Assembly (NCBI GenBank): GCA_021790715.1
Contig: JAJYGK010000038.1
Location: forward strand, 1-50,934
DNA from: Chloroflexota bacterium
GTDB lineage: Bacteria > Chloroflexota > Limnocylindria > Limnocylindrales > CSP1-4
DNA: 50,934 bases
Reading direction: 5' to 3'
A program made the translations under genes and the position numbers. Each line of letters begins with the position of its first letter. Position 1 is the first letter of the stretch. Shown one piece after another: positions 8,480 to 16,290 of the stretch. Below the pieces are notes generated by a model. That model was given only the letters and a program-made list of their open reading frames with translations, had not been told where the DNA came from and did no database searches.

Positions 8480-10117
8480 ATGGCCGTGCTGCGGACACGC
8501 GTCGACCCGACCTCGGCCCGCGCCGTCGCGAACCGGGAGGCGATGGGGCGCCTGGTGGCGGACCTCCGAGACCGGCAGGCGCGGGTCGCCGGGCGCGGCG
8601 CCGGCGGAGACGAGGCATCGATCGCGCGACACCGCTCGCGCGGCAAGCTGCCCGTCCGCGAGCGCATCGACCGCCTGCTCGACCCCGGCACCGCCTTCCT
8701 CGAGCTGAGCCAGCTCGCCGCCGGCGGCGTGTACGACGAGGACGTCCCGTCCGCCGGCATCGTCACCGGGATCGGCCGGATCGAGGGCACGACCTGCGTG
8801 ATCGTCGCGAACGACGCGACGGTGAAGGGCGGGACGTACTACCCGCTGACCGTGAAGAAGCACCTCCGCGCGCAGGAGATCGCACTCGAGAACCGGCTCC
8901 CCTGCCTCTACCTGGTCGACTCGGGCGGCGCGTACCTCCCCCTCCAGGCGGAGGTCTTCCCCGATCGCGACCACTTCGGGCGCATCTTCTACAACCAGGC
9001 GCGGATGTCGGCGCTCGGGATCCCGCAGGTCGCGCTCGTGATGGGCAGCTGCACGGCCGGCGGCGCGTACGTGCCGGCGATGAGCGACGAGACCGTGATC
9101 GTGCGCGGGACGGGCACGATCTTCCTGGGTGGGCCGCCGCTGGTGAAGGCGGCCACGGGCGAGGACGTGACGCCCGAGGAGCTGGGCGGCGCCGGGGTGC
9201 ACGCCCGGATCAGCGGCGTCGCCGACCACGAGGCGCTCGACGACGAGCACGCGCTCGCGCTCGGCCGGTCGATCGTCGCCAACCTGGCGCGGAAGCCGCC
9301 GGAGACGCCGTGGGAACGCCGGACGCCGGAGCCGCCCGCGGTCGGGTCGGGGGGATCGGACGGTTCGGCGGGCCTGTACGACGTGATCCCGGCCGACCCG
9401 CGGACGGGCCGGCTCGAGGCCCGGGAGGTGATCGCCCGCCTCGTCGACGGGAGCCGGTTCCACGAGTTCAAGCCGCTGTACGGCGAGACGCTCGTGTGCG
9501 GGTTCGCGCACCTCGAGGGCTACCCCGTCGCGATCCTCGCCAACGACGGGATCCTCTTCAGCGAGTCGGCCGTCAAGGGCGCGCACTTCATCGAGCTGGC
9601 CGCGCAGCGGCGCGTGCCGCTCGTCTTCCTGCAGAACGTCGCGGGGTTCATGGTCGGGCGCGACTACGAGGCGGGCGGGATCGCGAAGCACGGCGCGAAG
9701 CTCGTGACGGCCGTCGCGTGCGCCGAGGTGCCGAAGTTCACCGTGATGACCGGCGGCAGCTTCGGTGCCGGCAACTACGCGATGGCCGGCCGTGCCTACC
9801 AGCCGCGTTTCCTGTGGTCCTGGCCGAACAGCCGCATCAGCGTGATGGGCGGCCGGCAGGCGGCGCGCGTGCTGTCCACGGTCCGCGAGGCGGCCCTCCC
9901 CGGCGGGCGCTGGCCGTCGGACGAGGCGCGCGACGCGTTCGAGGCACCGATCCTCGAGTCCTACGAGCGGGAGGGTTCGCCCTGGTACGCGACCGCGCGG
10001 CTCTGGGACGACGGCGTGATCGACCCGCTCGACACGCGACGGGTGCTCGCGATGGGGATCGAGGCCGCGTTGCATGCGCCGATCCCCGAGACGCGGTTCG
10101 GCGTCTTCCGGATGTGA
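8480..10117 (+). CDS. mccB: Methylcrotonyl-CoA carboxylase, carboxyltransferase (beta) subunit
   Basis: 545 residues with both carboxyltransferase domains. Blocks diagnostic of MccB rather than PccB or AccD include GGTYYPLTVKKH, the YLVDSGGAYLPLQ stretch, VFPDRDHFGRIF, MGSCTAGGAYVPAMSDE, GTIFLGGPPLVKAATGE, and in the C-half VVGFMVG-like NVAGFMVGRDYEAGGIAKHGAK and GGSFGAGNYAMAGRAY. It transfers a carboxyl group from biotin to 3-methylcrotonyl-CoA in leucine degradation. The ATG at 8480 was chosen over the much longer upstream frame because homology starts here and a -10 box sits six bases before it. Its partner biotin carboxylase is at 11481, separated by two unrelated genes. A small Gly/Ser-rich linker (about residues 285-300) separates the two halves. 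Confidence 0.95.
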   Translation: MAVLRTRVDPTSARAVANREAMGRLVADLRDRQARVAGRGAGGDEASIARHRSRGKLPVRERIDRLLDPGTAFLELSQLAAGGVYDEDVPSAGIVTGIGRIEGTTCVIVANDATVKGGTYYPLTVKKHLRAQEIALENRLPCLYLVDSGGAYLPLQAEVFPDRDHFGRIFYNQARMSALGIPQVALVMGSCTAGGAYVPAMSDETVIVRGTGTIFLGGPPLVKAATGEDVTPEELGGAGVHARISGVADHEALDDEHALALGRSIVANLARKPPETPWERRTPEPPAVGSGGSDGSAGLYDVIPADPRTGRLEAREVIARLVDGSRFHEFKPLYGETLVCGFAHLEGYPVAILANDGILFSESAVKGAHFIELAAQRRVPLVFLQNVAGFMVGRDYEAGGIAKHGAKLVTAVACAEVPKFTVMTGGSFGAGNYAMAGRAYQPRFLWSWPNSRISVMGGRQAARVLSTVREAALPGGRWPSDEARDAFEAPILESYEREGSPWYATARLWDDGVIDPLDTRRVLAMGIEAALHAPIPETRFGVFRM

Positions 10118-10127
10118 CCGGTCCGGG

Positions 10128-10149
10128 CTGCCTGCGGGGGGTCAGGCAG
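10128..10149. terminator. Hairpin at the convergent mccB/VOC junction
   Basis: CTGCCTG (10128-10134) and CAGGCAG (10143-10149) form a perfect 7-bp stem with an 8-base loop. It begins 10 bases after the mccB stop and extends into the last codons of the opposing VOC gene. It could terminate both transcripts; there is no T-tract. Confidence 0.45.
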
Positions 10150-10927
10150 GTTCCGCCTCCGGCCCGATCACGAAGCGGCAGCCGAGCAGGTCGGCCGCGC
10201 GACGTCCGCCCTCGTCGGAGGAGAGCGCGATCGTGGCCGGCCCGGTCGCCACGCCGGCGATCGAGCGCGCGACCACCAGCGCGACCGCCTGCCCACCGAT
10301 GCGGGCGCGCCGGCCCGACGACGGCGCCGGCCCGGCGGCGAGCGCGATCCCGATCTCGGCCGCATAGGCGGCGGCGCTCGTGTCGGGGTCGCCCACGGGC
10401 ACCTCGAGCCCGCAGAGCCGCACGCGGCCCGCGGGATGCCGCTGCAGCGCACGCGCGTCCCGGGCCTCCGGGCGCCACTCGGGGCTCCCGGCGAGGTGCT
10501 CGATCAGGAACGGCGGCCGGTCGGGCCCCAGCTCCGGCAGGAGCGCGAGCTGCCAGCGCTCGGCCTGCCCGTCGGGCCGGAGCCGCTCGCCCGGGAGCGG
10601 GCCGATCAGGTTCGAACCGCGGGCGTGGAGCCGGCGCACCTCCGCCGCGATGTCGTCCGACGCGAGCGCATACGTCGCGACGCCTCCCCCGCGCGCCAGC
10701 GCCGCCAGCGCCGGCGCCCCGATCCACGAGCGGGCGGCGAGGGCCGGGTCGGTGACGGCGAGCAGTTCCAGGTAGCTGTCGCCGAGCCACGCGAGCGCGT
10801 TGCGCGTGCCGAGCGCGAGGTGATGGCCCCCCTCGGCCACGTCCAGTCCGAGCTCCCTCCCAAGGGCGGCCGCAGCGTCGTCGAGGTCCCGGACGGCGAT
10901 CACGACGTGGTCGACGCCGAGGATCAT
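10142..10927 (-). CDS. Glyoxalase-like (VOC superfamily) protein
   Basis: 261 residues starting ILGVDHVVIAVRDLDDA, the standard first strand and metal-ligand histidine (H7) of a vicinal-oxygen-chelate fold, with a second, more diverged half containing LEVPVGDPDTSAAAYAAE. It resembles the stand-alone glyoxalase-like proteins of PF13468. The reaction is unknown; VOC proteins include isomerases, epimerases (methylmalonyl-CoA), dioxygenases and resistance proteins. The start is the ATG at 10927; the longer frame upstream enters the SemiSWEET locus on the opposite strand. It is convergent with mccB and divergent from the SemiSWEET gene, so it is probably its own transcription unit. Confidence 0.75.
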   Translation of the reverse strand: MILGVDHVVIAVRDLDDAAAALGRELGLDVAEGGHHLALGTRNALAWLGDSYLELLAVTDPALAARSWIGAPALAALARGGGVATYALASDDIAAEVRRLHARGSNLIGPLPGERLRPDGQAERWQLALLPELGPDRPPFLIEHLAGSPEWRPEARDARALQRHPAGRVRLCGLEVPVGDPDTSAAAYAAEIGIALAAGPAPSSGRRARIGGQAVALVVARSIAGVATGPATIALSSDEGGRRAADLLGCRFVIGPEAEPA

Positions 10928-10988
10928 GGGACGCGCACCGGGTTCGCCGGGGGTGCCGGGAGGGCTGCCGCCCGCGTCCCGGGCTCCG

Positions 10989-10994
10989 TACAAT
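10989..10994 (+). promoter_or_regulatory. -10 box upstream of the SemiSWEET gene
   Basis: TACAAT, five of six matches to TATAAT, in otherwise GC-rich DNA between the divergent VOC and SemiSWEET genes. No clear -35 is seen. The inferred leader would run about 30-75 bases to the possible starts at 11030 (GTG) or 11075 (ATG). Confidence 0.5.
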
Positions 10995-11074
10995 GCCGGC
11001 TGCCGTGCAGGCGCTCCTCCTGGGATCCAGTGAGCACGGCCCGTTCGATCGAGCGCAGCCGGTGCGGTCGCAGC

Positions 11075-11344
11075 ATGCTCGATGCACTCGCTGTCCTGGC
11101 GGCGGCCTGGGGCGTCCTGATGGGCGTGAGCCCCGTGCTCCAGATCCGTCGCATCGTCGAACGCCGATCCTCCGCGGACGTGTCCATGGCGTACCTGTGG
11201 GTGCTGATCGTCGGCTTCGCCCTGTGGGTAGCCTACGGGCTCTCGATCGCGAACGCAGCGATCGTGGTGCCCAACGTCGTGGCGCTGGTGGTCGGCTTCA
11301 CCACGATCGGCGTCGCGTTCCGGTACCGCCGGCCGATCGGCTGA
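11075..11344 (+). CDS. SemiSWEET family transporter
   Basis: An 89-residue protein with three hydrophobic helices (about 4-21, 41-58 and 62-81), one MtN3/saliva (PQ-loop) triple-helix bundle. SPVLQI in helix 1 corresponds to the PQ-like kink motif, and NVVALVV in helix 3 carries the conserved asparagine. SemiSWEETs work as homodimers and move sugars or other small solutes down their gradient. The start is the ATG at 11075; an in-frame GTG at 11030 is the alternative and neither has a good ribosome-binding site. It lies between the two halves of the methylcrotonyl-CoA carboxylase locus, an unexpected place for a sugar transporter. Confidence 0.8.
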   Translation: MLDALAVLAAAWGVLMGVSPVLQIRRIVERRSSADVSMAYLWVLIVGFALWVAYGLSIANAAIVVPNVVALVVGFTTIGVAFRYRRPIG

Positions 11345-11468
11345 CGCCGGGGTCGGCGGGAGGGAACGGCCCGCCGGGCCCGCCGGCCGCACCTCGATCG
11401 GCGAGACGGGGAAGACGAACCTGACGCGGCCGCAGGGCCGCCACGGCGCCTCCCGGCGGCGGCGCGAC

Positions 11469-11474
11469 TACCAT
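11469..11474 (+). promoter_or_regulatory. -10 box of a leaderless promoter for mccA
   Basis: TACCAT, then six bases, then the GTG start codon at 11481. Spacing is identical to that before mccB, and no ribosome-binding site is present. Confidence 0.65.
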
Positions 11475-11480
11475 GCCGGC

Positions 11481-13418
11481 GTGGCGAGCACCCGGGCCGC
11501 GCAGGGCCCGATCCGCGTCCTGTTCGTCGCGAACCGCGGCGAGATCGCGGCGCGCATCGAGCGCACCTGCCGGCGCCTGGCGATCCCCGTGGTGCTCCCG
11601 CACCGGGACGCCGATCCGGGCCTGGACCTGCTCGATGCCGACGCCATCGTCGCCGCCGCGCTCCGGTCGGGAGCCGACGCCGTCCATCCCGGATACGGCT
11701 TCCTCTCGGAGCAGGCCGCGTTCGCGCAGGCGGTCCTCGACGCCGGGCTCCGCTGGGTGGGGCCGCCTCCCCGGGCGATGCGCACGATGGGCGACAAGTC
11801 GGCCGCGCGCCGCCTGGCGGCGTCCCTCGGCATCCCGGTCCTGCCCGGCTACGACGGCGACGACCAATCGGACGCGGCGCTCCTCTCGGCCGCCGAGCGG
11901 ATCGGGTTCCCCGTCCTCGTCAAGCCGGCCGGGGGCGGTGGCGGCAAGGGCATGCGCGTCGCGACGGACCGGGCCGTCCTGTCGCACGCGCTCATGGCCG
12001 CGCGTCGCGAAGCGGCCGCCGCGTTCGGCGACGACCGGCTGCTGCTGGAGCGGCACGTGGCCTCCGGGCGGCACGTGGAGGTCCAGGTCCTGTTCGACGC
12101 GCTCGGCCACGGCGTGCACCTCGGGGAGCGCGACTGCTCCCTGCAGCGGCGCTACCAGAAGGTGCTCGAGGAGGCGCCGGCGCCGGACCTCGACCCGGCG
12201 GTCCGCGACGCCCTGGCGTCGGCCGCGCTGCGGCTCGCGGCGTCGGTCGAGTACGTCTCCGCCGGCACGTGCGAGTTCCTGGTCGACGGCGATGGCGCAT
12301 GGTGGTTCCTCGAGATGAACACGCGGCTCCAGGTGGAGCACCCCGTGACCGAGCTCGTGACGGGCCGCGACCTGGTGGCCGACCAGCTGCGGATCGCGGC
12401 CGGCGAGGCGCTCGGCATCCGGCAGGCCGACGTCCGGCCCGATGGGCACGCGGTCGAGGTGCGCATCTACGCCGAGGATCCCGCGGCCGGGTTCCTGCCT
12501 GCCACGGGCCGGGTGGCGGACGTCCTCTGGCCCGAGCGCGCCTGCGTCCGGGTGGAGACCGGGATCTCGCCGGGCGACGAGGTGACGGCCCGGTTCGACC
12601 CGATGCTCGCGAAGCTGGCAGCGTGCGGGACAACCCGCGACGGGGCGCTCGACCTGCTGGCCCGGGCCCTCGACGAGACGGTGGTGCTCGGCCTGACGAC
12701 CAACCTGCGCTTCCTCCGCTGGCTCGTGCGCGCGCCGGTGGTCCGCGACGGCATGGCCCGGACGGACACGATCGACGGCCACTGGCCCCCGCCGGGCGGC
12801 TGGGAGATGCCGGCGATCCCGGAGGCCGCCTGGCGACGGGCGGCCCGCGAACTGCTCGCCGGCGACCCGGGGGCGCCGGCCGGAGCGCAGTCGGGCGAGG
12901 CGGAGGCGCCGGCCGGAGCGCGCTCCGGCGATCCGTGGCGGGCCGGCTGGCGGATCGACGGTGTGGCGACCGCACGGATCCGCGCCGGGGACGAGGAGCG
13001 CACGGTGCGCGTCGCACTCGATGATGCCGATCCCGAGGCGGATGGGCTGCGCGCGGCAGCCGATGGGGGGATCCACCTGGACGTGGAGGGCCGCAGCGTC
13101 CTGTTCCGGCTGGCACCGGCGCCGGACGTCGACCGGGCCGCGCGGGAGGCGGCCGGGCACGCGGGCTCGAGCGCCCAGGTCCGTGCCCCGATGCCGGGCC
13201 GCGTCCTGGCGGTCCACGTCGTCGAGGGCGACGAGGTCGCAGCCGGCGAGGTGCTGGTGACGCTGGAGGCCATGAAGATGGAGCATGCGGTGACCGCACC
13301 GAACGGCGGCGTCGTGACCGAGCTGCTGGTCCGGGCGGGGGACCAGGTCGGCGGCGGCCAGGCGCTTGCGGTGATCGGCGGGGGCGAGGGCGCCGGTCCC
13401 GGCGCGCGGCCGGCGTGA
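11481..13418 (+). CDS. mccA: Methylcrotonyl-CoA carboxylase, biotin carboxylase/BCCP (alpha) subunit
   Basis: 645 residues. The biotin carboxylase N-domain begins VLFVANRGEIAARI (about 13-26). The ATP-grasp P-loop is KPAGGGGGKGMR (about 154-165), with EMNTRLQVEHPVTE (about 277-290) as the catalytic block. The C-terminal biotin carboxyl carrier domain has EAMKMEH with biotinyl-lysine K599. The enzyme carboxylates its own biotin with bicarbonate and ATP and hands the carboxyl group to MccB. The region between the carboxylase and carrier domains is Ala/Gly-rich and contains an 11-residue duplication. The start is GTG at 11481, six bases after a TACCAT box. The stop overlaps the HMG-CoA lyase start (GTGA), so consecutive leucine-degradation steps are translationally coupled. 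Confidence 0.94.
   Translation: MASTRAAQGPIRVLFVANRGEIAARIERTCRRLAIPVVLPHRDADPGLDLLDADAIVAAALRSGADAVHPGYGFLSEQAAFAQAVLDAGLRWVGPPPRAMRTMGDKSAARRLAASLGIPVLPGYDGDDQSDAALLSAAERIGFPVLVKPAGGGGGKGMRVATDRAVLSHALMAARREAAAAFGDDRLLLERHVASGRHVEVQVLFDALGHGVHLGERDCSLQRRYQKVLEEAPAPDLDPAVRDALASAALRLAASVEYVSAGTCEFLVDGDGAWWFLEMNTRLQVEHPVTELVTGRDLVADQLRIAAGEALGIRQADVRPDGHAVEVRIYAEDPAAGFLPATGRVADVLWPERACVRVETGISPGDEVTARFDPMLAKLAACGTTRDGALDLLARALDETVVLGLTTNLRFLRWLVRAPVVRDGMARTDTIDGHWPPPGGWEMPAIPEAAWRRAARELLAGDPGAPAGAQSGEAEAPAGARSGDPWRAGWRIDGVATARIRAGDEERTVRVALDDADPEADGLRAAADGGIHLDVEGRSVLFRLAPAPDVDRAAREAAGHAGSSAQVRAPMPGRVLAVHVVEGDEVAAGEVLVTLEAMKMEHAVTAPNGGVVTELLVRAGDQVGGGQALAVIGGGEGAGPGARPA
12872..12921 (+). repeat. 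In-frame direct duplication inside mccA
   Basis: The 17-mer GGCGCCGGCCGGAGCGC occurs at 12872-12888 and again at 12905-12921, exactly 33 bases apart. This gives two similar 11-residue blocks (GAPAGAQSGEA and EAPAGARSGDP) in the linker before the biotin carrier domain. The sequence there is low-complexity. Confidence 0.8.
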
Positions 13419-14377
13419 CGATCGACACTGCGGGGGTCGGCACATGCGGCCCCTCGTCCCGGGAGTGGGTGCGGATCTACGAGGTCGGGCCCCGGGACGG
13501 GCTCCAGAACGAGGCCCGCGCGGTGCCGGTCGCGGACAAGCGGCAGTTCATCGAGCTGCTGGTGGCCGCGGGCCTGCGCGAGATCGAGGCGACGAGCTTC
13601 GTCGCCCCTCGCGCGGTGCCGCAGCTCGCCGACGCGGACGAGCTGCTGCCCGCGCTCCCGCGCCCGGCCGGCGTGCGCTATCCCGTGCTCGTGCCGAACG
13701 CTCGCGGCCTCGATCGGGCGCGCGCCGCCGGCGCGGATGCGATCGCGGTGTTCACCGCCGCGACCGACGAGTTCACGCGGCACAACATCGGGATGGGCGT
13801 CGAGGAATCGCTCCATGCGTTCGCGCCGCTGCTGGACCAGGCGGGAGCGCTGGGCTGGTGGCGCCGCGGCTACGTGTCGACCGCATTCGGATGCCCGTAC
13901 AGCGGGGCCGTCGCGCCGGAGCACGCGGTGCGCGTCGCGCTGCGCCTGCTCCGGCTCGGGGCCGATGAGGTGTGCTTCGGCGACACGATCGGGGTCGCGG
14001 TCCCCACGCAGGTCCGCGCCCTGCTCGCCCACGCCCTCGACTCCGGGATTCCCGCCGGCCGGATCGCGCTCCACTTCCACGACACGCGCGGCATGGCGAT
14101 CGCCAACGTGGTGGCGGGGCTGGAGGCGGGCGTCCGCTGCTTCGACGCATCGACGGGAGGCACGGGCGGCTGCCCGTACGCGCCCGGGGCGGCCGGCAAC
14201 CTCGCGACCGAGGAGCTGGTCTACCTGCTCGACGGCCTCGGGATCGGGCACGGCGTCGACCTCGGCGGCGTGCTCGCGGCGGCCCGGTTCATCTCCGGGC
14301 GGCTCGGCCGGCCCCTCTCCTCGAGGGTGGGCCAGGCCGGCGGCTGGGACCCGGAGACGGGGAGGGCGCTGCAGTAG
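13415..14377 (+). CDS. mvaB: Hydroxymethylglutaryl-CoA lyase
   Basis: 320 residues, a DRE-TIM (HMGL-like) barrel. EVGPRDGLQNE carries the catalytic R27 and metal-binding D28. LHFHDTRG supplies the metal ligands H220 and H222. The GGTGGCPYAPGAAGN loop carries the active-site cysteine C253 and N262. It cleaves HMG-CoA to acetyl-CoA and acetoacetate, the last step of leucine breakdown. The GTG start at 13415 overlaps the mccA stop by 4 bases. The methylglutaconyl-CoA hydratase needed between MccAB and this lyase is not in the window. Confidence 0.95.
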   Translation: MTIDTAGVGTCGPSSREWVRIYEVGPRDGLQNEARAVPVADKRQFIELLVAAGLREIEATSFVAPRAVPQLADADELLPALPRPAGVRYPVLVPNARGLDRARAAGADAIAVFTAATDEFTRHNIGMGVEESLHAFAPLLDQAGALGWWRRGYVSTAFGCPYSGAVAPEHAVRVALRLLRLGADEVCFGDTIGVAVPTQVRALLAHALDSGIPAGRIALHFHDTRGMAIANVVAGLEAGVRCFDASTGGTGGCPYAPGAAGNLATEELVYLLDGLGIGHGVDLGGVLAAARFISGRLGRPLSSRVGQAGGWDPETGRALQ

Positions 14378-14402
14378 GAACGCACTCCGGCGAAGGCCCG
14401 GG

Positions 14403-14421
14403 CCCCGGCCGGCCGCCGGGG
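14403..14421. terminator. Hairpin between convergent HMG-CoA lyase and membrane-protein genes
   Basis: CCCCGG (14403-14408) pairs with CCGGGG (14416-14421) around a 7-base loop, 26 bases after the lyase stop. The stem is short and has no T-tract. Confidence 0.3.
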
Positions 14422-14452
14422 ACGTACCCCCACGTGGATGCCGTCCCGCGCG

Positions 14453-14878
14453 CTATCGCGTCGGGCGCGGCTCCTCGGGCCAGTCGAAGCCCCCGGTGTC
14501 CCTCGACGCGTCCGGCGGTGCGGGCAGGACGTTCCGCGCGCTCCACTCGCGCGGCGGGGCGGCCATCATCTCGACGGCGAGCAGCGCGACGGCCGCGGGA
14601 AACAGGACCGACGAGACCGGCAGCAGCATGATCACGGTCGCCAGCGCCACGATCGCGACGATGACCCGGGTGATCCGGGTGTACGGCAGCCGTCGCACCA
14701 GGATGCGGCCCCCGAAGGTCACCACGATCGCGATTCCGACGATGAGCACGACGATCGGCAGGAGGCTCGCGTCGTGGAGCGTCGACAGCGCGCCGCTCAC
14801 GGCAAGGAAACCCAGCCCGACGACCGCGAGCCAGAGCGGGATGTCGCGCTTCGTGAGGTACGGCCCGAGGCGGTTCAC
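14453..14878 (-). CDS. Small hypothetical membrane protein
   Basis: 141 residues with four predicted hydrophobic helices (about 14-31, 40-57, 70-87 and 88-106), a basic N-terminus and a polar, Pro-rich C-terminus (DWPEEPRPTR). I do not recognise the family and see no catalytic motif. The start is GTG at 14878, six bases after TACGAT and without a ribosome-binding site, which supports a leaderless transcript of its own. It lies between the HMG-CoA lyase (convergent) and the acyl-CoA dehydrogenase (same strand, ending 94 bases upstream). Confidence 0.65.
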   Translation of the reverse strand: MNRLGPYLTKRDIPLWLAVVGLGFLAVSGALSTLHDASLLPIVVLIVGIAIVVTFGGRILVRRLPYTRITRVIVAIVALATVIMLLPVSSVLFPAAVALLAVEMMAAPPREWSARNVLPAPPDASRDTGGFDWPEEPRPTR

Positions 14879-14884
14879 CGTCGC

Positions 14885-14890
14885 ATCGTA
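14885..14890 (-). promoter_or_regulatory. -10 box of a leaderless promoter for the small membrane protein
   Basis: On the minus strand TACGAT is followed by six bases and the GTG at 14878, the same arrangement as at mccB and mccA. Confidence 0.6.
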
Positions 14891-14972
14891 GCCGGAGCGC
14901 GACCGCGCGGCCCGCAGGTGCGGCGCCCGGGTCCCCGCAACGCCCGGGGAGCGCCCGGGGAGCGCCCGGCAC

Positions 14973-16127
14973 CTATCCCACGCGCAGGCCGAGGATCTCG
15001 CGGCCGATCACGAGCCGCTGGATCTGGCTGGTCCCCTCCCCGATCTCCGTCAGCTTCGCGTCGCGCAGGTACCGCTCGACGCGGTACTCCTCCACGTATC
15101 CGTATCCGCCGTGGATCTGGACCGCGGCGCTGGTCGCCCGGGACGCCACCTCCGACGCGTAGAGCTTCGCCTGCGCCGCCTCGAGCCGGTACGGACCCCC
15201 GCGGTCCTTCAGCCAGGCCGCCCGCCGGACCAGGCCGCGGGCCGCCGCGATCTCGGTCGCCATGTCGGCCACCATGAACGCGACCCCCTCGAACGATCCG
15301 ATCGGCCGGCCGAACTGCTCGCGCTCGCGCGCGTACGTCGTCGACGCCTCGAGCGCCGCCTGCGCAAGCCCGAGCGCCATCGCGGCGATCGAGATCCGAC
15401 CGCCGTCGAGCACCTGCAGGAAGAGCGGGAACCCCTCGCCCTCCCGGCCGAGCAGGTGGTCCGCCGGCACGCGGCAACCGTCGAAGTGCAGCTCCCCGGT
15501 GGCCGAGGCGTGCAGGCCCATCTTCTCCTCGAGCCGCCCGACCGAGAAGCCCGGGGCATCCGCCGGCACGATGAAGGCGCTGACCTGCGCGGACCCGTCC
15601 GGCCGCGTCCCGGTCCGTGCCGCCACCACGTACGTGCCCGCCCGGCCGGCGTTCGTGATGAAGCGCTTCTCGCCGTCGATGACCCACGCGTCGCCGTCCC
15701 GGCGCGCGGAGGTGCGGGTCGCCCCCGCGTCGCTGCCGGCGCCGGGCTCGGTCAGCCCGTACGCGCCGAGCACGCGGCCGGCGGCGAGCGGGACCAGGAA
15801 CCGTTGCTTCTGCTCGGGCGTGCCGAACAGGTGGATCGGCGCGGAGCCGAGGCTGGTGTGCGCGGCGACGATCAGGGCGAGCGAGCCCCAGGTGCGCGCG
15901 ATCTCCTCGACGGCGACGGCGTACGCGAGCGTGTCCATGCCGGCGCCGCCCTCGGACTCGGGGTACGGGATGCCGAGCCAGCCCATCTCACCGATCCGGC
16001 GCACGAGGTCGGCCGGGAACCGGCGTGCGCGCTCGTGGTCGGCCACGACCGGCTCGACCTCCCGGTCGCAGAACTCGCGGATCGTCTCCTGCAGGAGCCG
16101 ATGCTCCTGGGGCAGTTCGAGGTCCAC
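14973..16127 (-). CDS. Acyl-CoA dehydrogenase (short/branched-chain type)
   Basis: 384 residues with the three acyl-CoA dehydrogenase domains. YGLTEPGAGSDAG is the FAD/substrate signature, FITNAGRAGTYVVAAR is the middle beta domain, and IHGGYGY and EIGEGTSQIQRLVIGREILG lie in the C-terminal helical domain. The putative catalytic base is E364 in the EGT triad, as in butyryl-CoA/short-chain and 2-methylbutyryl enzymes. Isovaleryl-CoA dehydrogenases carry Ala-Gly-Thr there and use a different glutamate. Despite the leucine-degradation neighbours, isovaleryl-CoA specificity is therefore not secure. The start is GTG at 16127; the frame is open to 16406 but homology begins here and TACCGT sits 8 bases upstream. 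It feeds electrons to ETF. Confidence 0.9.
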   Translation of the reverse strand: MDLELPQEHRLLQETIREFCDREVEPVVADHERARRFPADLVRRIGEMGWLGIPYPESEGGAGMDTLAYAVAVEEIARTWGSLALIVAAHTSLGSAPIHLFGTPEQKQRFLVPLAAGRVLGAYGLTEPGAGSDAGATRTSARRDGDAWVIDGEKRFITNAGRAGTYVVAARTGTRPDGSAQVSAFIVPADAPGFSVGRLEEKMGLHASATGELHFDGCRVPADHLLGREGEGFPLFLQVLDGGRISIAAMALGLAQAALEASTTYAREREQFGRPIGSFEGVAFMVADMATEIAAARGLVRRAAWLKDRGGPYRLEAAQAKLYASEVASRATSAAVQIHGGYGYVEEYRVERYLRDAKLTEIGEGTSQIQRLVIGREILGLRVG

Positions 16128-16135
16128 CGCGCCGG

Positions 16136-16141
16136 ACGGTA
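16136..16141 (-). promoter_or_regulatory. -10 box close to the acyl-CoA dehydrogenase start
   Basis: On the minus strand TACCGT lies eight bases before GTG 16127. The transcript would have a leader of about 1-2 bases or none. The spacing differs by two from the exact six seen at five other genes. Confidence 0.45.
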
Positions 16142-16290
16142 TCACCTGTCCCCCCGGCGGGCCATGCCACGCGCCTTGCGACCCGGACTGCCGCGTCACA
16201 TGCGGCTGCGCCCGACAGGCGGAGGTGCCCGGCAACACGGTGCCAAGCGGCCTTGACCGGGGCATCGCGGCGGACGCATCGTCGGTCCCG

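Noticed and set aside
8303..10075. N-terminal extension of the APC permease frame
   Set aside because: It is antisense to mccB. The permease begins at 8302 with a clear ribosome-binding site.
10600..10625. tRNA-like TTCGAA loop
   Set aside because: It lies inside the VOC coding sequence and no acceptor, D or anticodon stems could be built around it.
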